Source: Acridotheres tristis
Taxonomy: Eukaryota; Chordata; Aves; Passeriformes; Sturnidae
Direction: 5' to 3'
DNA length: 64,000 bases
Assembly (NCBI GenBank): GCA_037013685.1
Contig: CM072886.1
Location: 90,074,422-90,138,421 of the forward strand
The notes beneath the pieces are model-generated. The model saw only the letters and a list, made by a program, of their open reading frames with translations, did not search any database and was not told where the DNA came from. Of the stretch, positions 53,676 to 64,000 are shown piece by piece; position 1 is the stretch's first letter, and the number at the start of each line of letters is the position of its first letter. A program made the position numbers and the translations under genes.

Positions 53676-54405
53676 CATCAAGGAAAAATGCCAAACCCTG
53701 TGTCAGAGAAGGAGGGACCCCATGAGGACCACAGGCTGGTGGCAGAGTGAGGAGCTCTGTGGAAGGGGCCTGGAAGGCTCATGGACATTGAGTTGAGCAG
53801 GATCCAGCATTCTGTCCTGGCAGCAAGGGAGGCCGGCAGCATCCTGGGCTACAGCAACAGGAGTGCGGTGAGTAGCTGAAGGGATTATTCCTGTATGCTC
53901 AGCACCTGTTAGACCACATTTGGATACTGTGTTCAGTTTGGGGCTCTTGCAAACAAGGACAGTGGCAAACTGGTGTGAGTTTAGTGAAGGACCACAATCA
54001 GGGGCTGGAGCGCTTGCCCAGGGGAGAGGGTCTGTGAGTGTAGGGTTTGTTTAGCCTAAGACAGGGGAGAATGTGTTGGCGCCCCTAATAGCAGCATACC
54101 CCTATGTGGAACAAGGTCATAAAGACAGAGCCTGGCACATCTCAGTGGCACAATGTGGGGGATTGACAGTCAACAAGCTGAAGTTGAAGCAAGAGAGGTT
54201 CACAGCATGGGTGAGGAGAAATCTTTTCACATCAAAGAAACTCAAGATACTGGAACATGTTTTCCAGAGGAGGTTATCTACTCCCCATTCTTGAGGACTT
54301 TGAAGTCAGATTGAATGGACCCATGAGGCTTGTCCTGCTTTATGCAAGATATTGGACTTGAGATATCTTCTCACTTGAATTGTCCTGTGATCCTATGTGA
54401 TGATA
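53676..54405 (+). mobile_element. CR1 LINE fragment, diverged
   Basis: Sense-orientation CR1 with many blocks in order: GAGCTCTGTGGAAGGGGCCT, GCAGCATCCTGGGCTACAGC, TGGATACTGTGTTCAGTTTG, AGGAGAAATCTTTTCACATC, and an end GATCCTATGTGATGATATT. It is about 0.7 kb and ends just before a second CR1 in the same orientation. Confidence 0.85.
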
Positions 54406-55232
54406 TTATTGGAAGAGAGACTTTGACAAGTTAGGAAGCTGGGCAATCACCAACTGTATGAAGTTCAGCAAGGGAAAATGCCAGATTCTGCAGCTGGAGT
54501 GGGACAACCCTGGATGTACAAACTCAGGAATGAGAAGCTGGAAAGCAGCACAGTGGAAAGGGACCTGGGGGTCCTGGTTGATGGCAAGTTGAACACGAGT
54601 CAGCAGTGTCTTGGCAGCCAGGAGGGCCAACCCTGTCCTGGGGGGCATCAGGCACAGCATCACAGCCAGGCAAGGGAGGGGATTGTCCTGCTCTGCTCTG
54701 AGCTGGGGCAGCCTCACCTCCAGTGCTGGGGGCAGTTCTGGGTGACACAATACAAAATATTAAACTATTTGGGAGTGTTCAAAAGAGGACAATGAATATG
54801 GTGAAGGGCTTTGAGGGGAAGCCATATGAGGAACAGCTGAGGTCACTTGGTCTGCTCAGCCTGAAGAGGGGATTGAGGACAGACCCCATTGCAGTCACAG
54901 CTTCCTCATGAGGGGAGGAAGAGGGGCAGACACTGTTCTCTTCTCTGTGGTGACCAGTGACAGGATCAAATAAACTGGCCTTGTGTCAGGGGAGGTTTAG
55001 GTTGGATATTAGGAAAAGGTTCTTCACCCAGAGGGTGTTTGGGCACTGGAACAGGCTCCCCAGGGAAGTGGTCACAGCACCAGCCTGACAGAGCTCAAGA
55101 AGCATTTGGAGAGTGCTCTCGGACACATGGAGTGACTCTTGGAGTGTCCTGTGCAGGGCCAGGACTTGGACTTGATTATCTTAATTGATTCTTTCCTACT
55201 TAACATATTTGATGATGATGATGATGATATTT
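54406..55232 (+). mobile_element. CR1 LINE fragment, sense, with GAT-repeat end
   Basis: The longest CR1 piece in the window (about 0.8 kb): TGAAGTTCAGCAAGGGAAAA, GTGGAAAGGGACCTGGGGGT, GGGGCAGCCTCACCTCCAGT, CTGAAGAGGGGATTGAGGAC and GCACTGGAACAGGCTCCCCA occur in order. It ends in a (GATGAT)n stretch at 55211-55230 rather than the usual ATTCTATG repeats. Confidence 0.9.
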
Positions 55233-57631
55233 TGAAATTATTTTCTCTGAGAGGTTGAAAGACTGTTGTAGAAAAATGTCCTTTCCATTGTTTACACTCA
55301 GTCTCATTTCAAAAGTACTCTTAAACACTTTTCATTTGTGCTGAATGTGATTTGATATCACAGCAAATTGTGTCTGACACAGAAGACTTCAGAGCTTTTA
55401 ATTCTATAATCTCAAGACATTTAGATAATTACATATTTTTCCTCAAATAAAAATACTTCTCTGCTCATTTTGGCAAATATTTATTCATCTCCTCTGTTTT
55501 AATTGGCAATTAAATGTATGGAGCATGACTTCTTTATCAAATAAATACTTACTTTAGAAATTAAGGGTATAATTTGAAAATAAAATGTAATCTTTGAGTT
55601 GAACAGATTGCTAATATTCAACAACTATTCATTATCTATTTTCGCTTTATGTCTTGGCTGTTTAAAAGGATTTAGGAATATATTCCTAAACTCAGCATTA
55701 GATGCAGGAGCTACATTTTCTGGTTGGAAGTTCTTGAATAGACCTTACAATAGGCTCAAGTGAGCTAAAAATAAACTTCTAGCAGTTCATATTAACTGGG
55801 TAATAACAGGCAACAGCAAAAAGCAGTATCCAGCTATGATGAAAACAGGAAGCACATTACACAATCTGCCTTTTCCAGATAGGTATGAATTCTTAAAGGC
55901 TTAACTAAAATAATAATCCCTCAAAGTTTTTAATAAAAGCAGAGAGTTTTCTATTGTTCATAGCTGAGTGGAGACGAAAAACATGCACCCCAGTACATTG
56001 TGAAAGATCTGCTGTGTCCTGGGAAACAAAACTATTTCCATTTAGTTCTTGGTAACCCTGATTCAATTTTAAGTAATGGATTTGATCCTGCAAAGGGCTG
56101 AGCATCTGAGCCTTATCCAGCAAAGCTGCATGATGCTGTTAAGCCTAGGAGCATTGTGAGATAGAAACCCAGAAGGTGACCCTGATTGACTCGGCTGAAA
56201 AGAGAGTTCTTCAGCTCTTGTCATTGATGCTGAAGGTATCTGTGCTCCAGCACCTCTCAGGAAACCATGTTCTCCCTCTGAAGCAGTAGCATCCTCTTCA
56301 GCTTTTCATGGCAGGTAGAGGCAACAACAGGGTCCTTTCCTTAGAAGTGCAGAGAGAAGCACTAGCTAGATCTAGACCAGCCCAAGAGAGGTTTTGGTAC
56401 AGACATACTACTCATTTTATTTCTTTGGTCAGGCCGGTAAAAGAAACAATAACCCTGCTGCCCATGCAAGGTATCTACAAAAGATCTATGTTTCCTCAGG
56501 TCCTTTTTCTTCTTGTGAGGCTGTAAAAAGTAGTGAAAAGTAGTCATGTGCAGACCCAAATATCTGGTGTATGCAAATTCCTGTCGTCTTAGGTCTGACA
56601 CCATTCCGAGTGTTTGCAAGACCATCTTGTTCACATTTTTTGGGGTCAACACTTTTTAATGGGACAAATTACAGCACCTTAAGCACGAAGTGTTTCAGAA
56701 GTGCCCCTTGCTTGGGTCAGGACTCAGCCAGACTGCAGTAACAGAGGCTGTTAATGCAGAGGGCTGCCCAAGAAGGGCATTCCTCAGCCTACCTATGGCC
56801 TTCTTCTGTCCTGGACTGCTGCTTGGTCCTGCTGCACTTTTGCCACTGTTGTCCCTGCACCACTGGGATGCCTCCTCAGGAAAGCTCTTACCCACCTTTC
56901 AGGGGACCAGCCTTTCACACTGTGGCTCTGCCTCTGTAATAGCCTTGTAATAGGAGTCTCTATGTACGTGGTAAACATGATACAACACAGCTTTCTTCAC
57001 CCTGTGTGTCCAGGATGTATTTGCATGGCAAAGATATGTCACTGTGTATTTCTCATACCAAACAGAATCATGTTAGACCTTTATGTTTGCTCTGATTTGC
57101 GTGTTTTTTATTTAATGCTGCCCATTTGATAAATTGATCTCTGAAATTAGGATGTTAGAAAGTCAGAATTGACTATGCAGCCATTTTATTAAATAATGAC
57201 AATGTTGATTTACTGTTATCAAATTCTTCATAGAAGCTAAATACATTAAACAGTCTGTGCAGATAATACTGGTATAAAACTCAAACCCATGGACAAACGA
57301 TTGCCATTATGATCTTATTCTTATCATACAACTTTGATACCTTGGTACATTGGAAAAAGCTGGTACTTTGTGTATTCATTAAATGATTGTATGGTCTGCA
57401 AATGGTCCTTATCATATTTCAGAAGTACATAGCCAAAATGATTCTTATGATATAAAACAGCAGAAAGCTTCTTTGTAAACTACAGATAAGGTTTCCTGTG
57501 GAATCTCCTCAGGTTTAAAAATTGGAAGCTGCGTCATTGCCTACATAATTTGTTTATGTTTAGTTCATGGACTACAATAAGTAGTTCCATTTTTAACCAC
57601 GTCTTGCTCCAAAGTATTTCTTTTTGCTGCT
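55233..57631. other. Intergenic, nothing recognised
   Basis: About 2.4 kb of mostly AT-rich DNA without recognisable genes or repeats. Confidence 0.55.
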
Positions 57632-57920
57632 TGTTGTGATTTGGCCCTGGCTAGACGCCAAGTGCCCAACAAGAAGGAAGAGAGAAATAAAGCCCAAGAG
57701 AAACATGAAATGATGCACAGTACAATTGCTCACTAACTCCTGAGTGATGCCCAGTCTGCCCCTGCCAGTGATTGGTGCCTCCCAGCTAACTTCCCTAGTT
57801 TATATCCTTTTGGCTAGTTTGGATCAGCAGTCCTGGCTGTGCTCCTCTGCTGCTTCTTGTGTGCCTGCTCACTGGCAGAGCATGGGACACCAAAAAGTCC
57901 CTGACTTAGGGTAAGCATAA
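57632..57920 (-). mobile_element. ERVL-type LTR fragment, minus orientation
   Basis: The plus strand starts TGTTGTGATTTGGCCCTGGC and contains reverse-LTR blocks like those of the 23.8 kb copy: CAGTACAATTGCTCACTAAC, GGCTAGTTTGGATCAGCAGT, TTCTTGTGTGCCTGCTCACT and AAAAGTCCCTGACTTAGGGT. It lacks the part corresponding to the sense-strand start of the LTR. Confidence 0.78.
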
Positions 57921-58059
57921 TGGGTTGAGGTAATAACAAATCTGACCAGAATGTGCCAGAACAAGTTGGTTTTATTAGTTTAATGGTCACTGGTCACAAT
58001 ATTGATTGATTTTCTCTTGAAGTTGGTCTGCTCATTCTTAAAGTTGCATTATGTGTTAC

Positions 58060-59405
58060 CTTACTTTCAGTAGATGTTCCCCACTGTGCTGTTTGTCACC
58101 CATGGGAACTGGGCCAAGGTTATCATGTACTTTGTAACTCTGGTTTATGATATGGTAGAATTGCTGGCTCTGAAATGGATCTGGTATTTGTGGTCAGTCT
58201 TGCCATCATCTCTATGCTTTGGAAGAATCTATCAGAAACTATAAATAATTGTACCTTTTACTTTTCCTTCTTGGAGACCCAATCCATGGTGGAGATACCT
58301 CCCTTCATCTTCCCCTTCTCCTCCAGGCTAATTACAACAATTCTTGAGAATTTTGACTGTATCTGGGATGTTGAAGCCAGCATGTTTGTATTGCTATGTG
58401 TCCTGAGTGGGTTCCAGGTCTTGTTTAAGAATAAACAGCTCTTTAAGAATACCACCCAGTGGTCTGCCCTGAAGCCAAATAGTTATCAGTGGCACGGTGT
58501 GTGGGATACTAGGGCAAGTGCCAAAGACTGTGGGCACTTCCAGCGTTTCAGAACTTCATCTCTGAACAAGTGCAGAATCTGGAAGGGCTAGTAAAATATT
58601 TGGAATAAGTGTGCTGTCACCCTGGCAATTTCAGAGAAACAAAAATCACTGCCAAGTGCTGGGCCATAGCTGAGGCCTTCCAAGCCCTGTTTGACCATAT
58701 TTGTTATCCTCTAAGGGCAAAGATGGTCTCTGGATCAGACAAGAAAACGACAGCCTGTTCCTACCCTGTGACAGGCACTGCTCCTGAACCAGAGACTCAT
58801 CCTGTGCCCCTATACACAAGAAGAAATGGAGCCATCACGTTTAGTGAAGGAGAACTAAGCAGAGCCACCACAAGAACATGAAGAAGAGGCAGAAAAGGAG
58901 GTAACCACTCGATCTCTATCCCTGAGTGAGCTGCAGGTTATGCAAAATATTTTAGCTGTCAATCAGATGAGCACATCTGGCTGCCTTGGTGATGGGGTGA
59001 TGAGGCTATTAGCCTGGAATTAGAGAGGAAGAAAGCCAAGCAGCTGGGATCATTTTCTAGGGAAGGGGGCATTGGCAAGGCTCTTGGAAAACGGATGCAA
59101 GTTCTCAGGCTCTGGAGGCAACTCCTGTCAAGGGTGAAGGAAAAGTATCCCTTCAAGGAAGATATTTATGTCACTCAGGCAAATGGATTACCATGGAGAG
59201 ATGTATCCAGTACCTGAGGGAATTAGCCATGCTAGAGATGATTTATTATAACCTGAACAATGTGCAGCCACCCACAGATCCAGAAGTCCAATTCACATGT
59301 CCCCTGTGGCAGAATCTGTGTGTAAATAGCAAAACACAAGAAAGGTGATGGTGTATTGGAAAGTATGGGACTTGAGCATGACATGAATGGAATTGAATAA
59401 GGGGT
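58060..59405 (+). mobile_element. Decayed ERVL internal region (leader and gag remnant)
   Basis: The sequence between 58.06 and 59.40 kb resembles the internal start of avian ERVL elements, with a leader/pre-gag part (58070-58270) and a gag-like part (about 58640-59340). The reading frame is broken; open pieces remain at 58175-58591 and 58609-58881. No protease, reverse transcriptase, integrase or envelope-like sequence is seen before the 3' LTR, so the element is internally deleted and non-coding. A purine-rich stretch with GAATAAGGGGTGGG just before 59412 fits a polypurine tract. Confidence 0.72.
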
Positions 59406-59411
59406 GGGTAC

Positions 59412-59870
59412 TGTCCTGGTTTCAGCTGAGATAAGGGTAATTTTCTTCCTACTGCTTGGTACAGTGCTGTATTTTGGATTTATTATGACAGTAATGTTGT
59501 TAACATGATGATGTTTTAGTTGTTGCTAAGAAGTGCTTACCCTAAGTCAAGGAGTTTTCAGTTTCTCATGCTCTGCCAACAAGGAGGTGCACAAGAAGCC
59601 TGGAGGGAATATAGCCTAGTACTAATAGGCTAATAGCAGCGCTATTTAGCCTAAGAGTATATGGGGATACAGCTGCTGAAAGTTTCTTTGAAGGAGCTTT
59701 TTTGAATCCTGAGGAAGCTGGGATGTGACTGGCAAAGGAATTTAGCTTTACTAGGTCTCTTTACCTTCATTTTGCCTTCTTGTGAAAGACTCCCGCTTAA
59801 AATTGTGGTGGGGTTTTGAAAGCTTGGAGAGTTCTCCACCATCTGCCATCAAAAAACCATAATTAAACTG
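59412..59870 (+). mobile_element. ERVL-type LTR, plus orientation (3' LTR of the remnant)
   Basis: Begins TGTCCTGGTTTCAGCTGAGA, followed by the diagnostic TTTTCTTCCTACTGCTTGGT, ACAGTGCTGTATTTTGGATT, TTAGTTGTTGCTAAGAAGTG and AGGTGCACAAGAAGCCTGGA. Similarity is clear to about 59620. The right half is diverged and its end is approximate. Confidence 0.85.
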
Positions 59871-62285
59871 CAAAGACTTAAGGACTGACACTAAGATGGC
59901 ACAGTCTCAGTGGTTTTGACAGATGAACATGGAGAAATGCCAAATTATGAGAATTGTGGGTGAGGTCCTGTCTCTGAAGAGCTGTTTTATTGTCTCCTGC
60001 TGACAGAATACTGAGGAGGGAGAGAGGCAAAGTGACCTTTCTGACTATAGTTGCTTGTCCTTTGCAGAGTGCCTGTTGGAAGTGCTACTGCAGTGGATTG
60101 TGGTCAATAAAATGCCCCTCAGCTGCTGCTTGGAGGGAGTGGGCAACAAAGAAAGGTAAGTGACTAAAGAAAGGCATGGAACAAGGAAAGAGCACATCTG
60201 GAAGGAGAGATCTAGAAATAAAATTGTAACTGTAAATGACAGTGACAGAATTTTGACATATTAGGGCAGAGGTGAAGAAGTACTTATTATTTTCCAAGAT
60301 GATTTTTGAAAGGATTGAAACAATTATTTATACAGTTTTCTGTATACTCTATATATACACTTCTTGCTGTATGTTACACCCCACCCCCCAAAATTCTTAA
60401 AATAAGGCAATCTGAAATATCAACAAAGATAAAAACTTTTAATAAAATGGCCAATTACTGAAAAAATTACCAACTTGGTTTGAATTTTTTTTCAAAATTG
60501 CTGATCAAAAACCCTTGAAACCTTTTACTATATTCACTGGTTTTCCTACTACAGTGCAGGATCATTCCTAAGTTTTTGTCAATGCTAGTGTTTATCTAAT
60601 CTACTATTATGCCTATTAATTGAGTTTCAGAGACAAATTAAAGGTATTTTCTACTGTTGAACTTCAATGCTCATAACTTAATTTTTCCTTGATATTTGTG
60701 TAATACTCTCTTGTATCTCTCTAAATGATTCTGCTTATGAACTGGTGTGGAGTTTGCACATTTTAAATATTTGTTGTAGATGTAATTGTAACTTGATGGC
60801 ATTTAATCAACACTATACATGTATTTTCTTTTAGTTTAGTCTCCCCTAATTATTTTTGCAGCTTTTCTTTGAACTTAATCCAATTTTTCTATGCTTTTCT
60901 AGTAATTAGGTGCTGATAGCAGAAGAGCATTTGGACAAATTCCACCTGTTATGTGAAGAATCATCTCCTTTTATTTCTTCAAACCTCTGTCTTACTAGCT
61001 CTCATTAATGCCCCTAATTCTTCTGTGTGGAAAACCAGCAACCACTTGATTTCTAGCCACCTTCCCACAGGCAGTGTGATCGTTTTGCACTCTGTAACCC
61101 CCTCATGGTTCATTTATTTTGACTTCCCAAATCGCTTGCCTTATTTTTTTTGTGTAGGAAATAAGTTAGGTTTGTTCTGCTTGTGGTTTCCGGAGCAGCA
61201 TGGTTTTTTTTCCTCATCAATAAAACTGTGTCTGTTTTTCCCTAAACTTCTACTATTTATTTAGTTATAGAGTCATTCCCTAACAACTTTGGTGGTTGTT
61301 GATGCTTGACCTTTATCTATGATTATGCAAACAGTTGACCTGTTAAAATAATGTTAGTATGTCAAAGTGAAGATCTTAAAGGAAAAACAGAGTTACAGTT
61401 TCTTGGAGTTTCTTGGGCAATACGAATTTTGGACCTCTCTCACTTGAATGATGATTAAACTATTCTTTTTTAAATAGGATTCTGCCGCATTAAATGCAAG
61501 AATAGATAACACCAAGCAACAAAAAAACTTCCACATCTCTTCTTTTGCCTTTGGCTGTATCATCTTTATTTTAAAGATAAGGAAAATATGTCAGAAAGTA
61601 CTTTTTGTAAGATAACAGACTTTTGCTAACAATTAGGATAATGTCTGTCAGTGTGGAATCTCCCAGCACTGCTCTGGTCTTCATGAGCAGCCTAGGAATG
61701 CACACTTAAAGTGCATGGTCATATCACACCCCCGAAAGTCAGCACTTCAAACAAGACACACCGAAACTGAGGACTGAAAAACATTTCTATCTTGCAGGCA
61801 GGGAGAGAAATCTGGAAATTTCTGTGAAATCTATAGAAGAGTCAGACATGGAAGTGAGTTCACTTGTCTGAATTTCTGCTTCCTAAACTTTATATCTGCT
61901 GTCACCCGGAAGTCCCTCTGCCAGGCTCCTGTAATGCATGAAGCCATGTAGAAAATGAGGCAGGGACAGAATCAAGACCATTGGTTGCCCTGTATGTACA
62001 TACCCTTCTATCTGTGAGCTGTGTCAGACCCAGGGGAGTATCAGAAAAATCAGGATTTGAATTGTAATTTAAACCAAATTGCTCTCCTTGTGAATAGTGG
62101 ACATTGTTCTTGCTTGGGCAAGAGTCTTAATTCTGGACTCCTGAAAACTTGAGTGCTAGGTCCTAAAAATTATTCTTCATATAAGTAGTTTAAGGAAAAA
62201 AGAAACAATCAAAATTCATCATTAGAAGGTGGAAATTTGGCTTCTTCTCAATGCTTTCCTATGAAATGGCACTTATGCAAAGCTT
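59871..62285. other. Intergenic, nothing recognised
   Basis: AT-rich DNA with no recognisable genes or repeats. Confidence 0.55.
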
Positions 62286-62668
62286 CTTTCCTTCCTTCCT
62301 TCCTTCCTTCCTTCCTTCCTTCCTTCCTTCCTTCCTTCCTTCCTTCCTTCCTTCCTTCCTTCCTTCCTTCCTTCCTTCCTTCCTTCCTTCCTTCCTTCCT
62401 TCCTTCCTTCCTTCCTTCCTTCCTTCCTTCCTTCCTTCCTTCCTTCCTTCCTTCCTTCCTTCCTTCCTTCCTTCCTTCCTTCCTTCCTTCCTTCCTTCCT
62501 TCCTTCCTTCCTTCCTTCCTTCCTTCCTTCCTTCCTTCCTTCCTTCCTTCCTTCCTTCCTTCCTTCCTTCCTTCCTTCCTTCCTTCCTTCCTTCCTTCCT
62601 TCCTTCCTTCCTTCCTTCCTTCCTTCCTTCCTTCCTTCCTTCCTTCCTTCCTTCCCTCCCTCCCTCTC
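62286..62668. repeat. Near-perfect (TTCC)n microsatellite, about 92 units
   Basis: Uninterrupted TTCC units from about 62287 to 62655, then three CCCT units and a short CT tail. All pyrimidines are on the plus strand. Open frames in it are translation artefacts. Confidence 0.98.
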
Positions 62669-64000
62669 TTCTTATCTCCATCTGCTTAATACATATTTGC
62701 CACTTCAAAAAAAAAAAAAATTAACCTTTCTCCTTCCTATCAAGACAAACATTTATTGTGAGTTGGACAAAGTTAGGATGTGAGATACTTTTTAAAATTT
62801 TCTTTTCTCCCACTAGACATTTCATGTCTCATGCTGCCATTCTGTGATGATTATATGCTCAGTCTGTGCATGACTTTGCCTGTGCCTACACGATTTTACA
62901 GCTCCCGGTTGCCTGTAAACCAGTGTCTGCTAAGTGCTGCATCCCTTCTTGCCTGCTTTCCCTGAATGCCTATAGAGCTGCGTCCAAACTGATGGAAGGA
63001 GCTGTGCTGCAAGAGGAACAGGGAAAGGCAAAATGAGTCAGTAGGCATCAGTCAGTGCGACAATCAGGGAGGCAGTCTATGTAAATCATGGTTTTGTTCA
63101 GTATTTTTTGAAAAAGAAGCAGACACCATAGTAGCAGAATGGACAAATTTGTAGATAAAACCTCTATCAGTTTACAGTAATGTACAGAGCAATTCCCTGA
63201 GATGGTAGGGATTTCCTTCATCTCACAGTGGATTATTGTAGAATAGCCAATTCTGTACAATTGTAAACTGTATAATATTTTATAAATGTCAGACAAGCAC
63301 CTTAAAGTGCTCTCAATGAAAGATTATCAACGTTCTGGACAAAGGGAGAAAAATTAGCTGGTGATTTGAAAGGATTTAGAAATCAGATGTTGAGGACTGG
63401 TCTTTCACAGAGTAGCTGGACAAAGAAATAAAACCTGTAACTGCTATAGACTATCATAAATGTTCTCTGTTATCATTTAAGGTGAGATAATTTAAAGAAG
63501 TATCTGAGGAAGATTATTCCTTCCAGATCGTAGGCATAGAAGGATGCCAGGACAACTGAGGAAATTTTGTAATCAATGGTTTGTAAAAACAAAGAAAAAA
63601 ACAAGACCCTTTCTCTATTTTGTGAACTTTTCATTAACAAGTAATTGTGAACACTGGGTGGGGGAGTTCTTCAGATTTTTTTTAGCAATGTAGATTTTGG
63701 CCATCCTTAATTGTTCCACTAACACATTTATTTGTTCATTGCTCATGGTTTTGCTATGATGAAAGAACTAGATCTTTTGGCACCCAGTAAAATTTTTGCT
63801 TTGATCCTGTAACCAAATGATGCCAGCCACAAAATTCCTTTAATTTTATAATTATTTCACATGGTATACTTATTATTAATTTTGGTTTTGGCACAGACAA
63901 CATGGAAACTTAACCCAAATAACCAGTAATGTCTTTGCAATAATGTCAAGCAATATTTGGCAATTATTTCACTGTATGTTTTTGGAAGGTGTTTGACACT
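62669..64000. other. Intergenic, nothing recognised
   Basis: AT-rich sequence to the right edge, with an A-run at 62707-62720. No gene or repeat seen. Confidence 0.55.

Noticed and set aside
58175..58881. Two consecutive open frames that might be a cellular gene
   Set aside because: They fall in the ERVL leader/gag remnant directly followed by a polypurine-like tract and LTR; the frame is broken between them.
62237..62724. Open frames with Pro-Ser-Phe-Leu repeats or Gly-Arg-Lys-Glu repeats
   Set aside because: Translation of the TTCC array, with no signal peptide or non-repeat domain.

Overview
The window is bird nuclear DNA. It carries many CR1 LINE fragments, some still ending in the avian CR1 tail built on ATTCTATG. 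It also has ERVL-type LTR pieces of a kind common in neoavian birds, long tetranucleotide microsatellites, and a GC-rich CpG-island promoter region set in AT-rich introns and intergenic DNA. A passerine or other neoavian is likely, but the species cannot be fixed from the sequence alone.

One protein-coding gene is recognisable: NR4A3 (NOR-1), an orphan nuclear receptor, on the minus strand. Four coding exons with consensus splice sites and matching phases lie at 9619-10503 (N-terminal activation region and first zinc finger), 7335-7464 (second zinc finger), 6215-6387 (hinge and DNA-binding extension) and 706-905 (start of the ligand-binding domain). Together they give 1388 coding bases: 462 full codons plus two bases. 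About 160 C-terminal residues and the 3' UTR must lie beyond the left edge. Upstream, the 5' UTR intron leads into a roughly 6 kb CpG-rich region (12.8-18.95 kb). It holds a cluster of four CRE half-sites at 16.13-16.22 kb, the likely main NR4A3 promoter. It also holds a CRE/CArG-like/TATA block at 17.54-17.77 kb that reads best as a plus-strand promoter diverging from NR4A3.

A second, separate CpG island (25.9-27.6 kb) holds a full palindromic CRE and two TATA/MEF2-like boxes on the plus strand. No protein-coding gene can be seen downstream of it, so an inducible non-coding transcript is the most economical reading.

From 28 to 64 kb I see no protein-coding gene. This part holds CR1 fragments (including one old, diverged copy), an ERV LTR at 51.6-52.4 kb, a decayed ERVL gag-LTR remnant at 57.6-59.9 kb, a compound TTTC/TTCC microsatellite at 49.25-49.77 kb and a nearly pure TTCC array of about 92 units at 62.29-62.66 kb. 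I found no tRNA, rRNA, CRISPR array or bacterial-type operon, and no convincing new biological system. The points most worth checking are the two putative inducible plus-strand promoters upstream of NR4A3.
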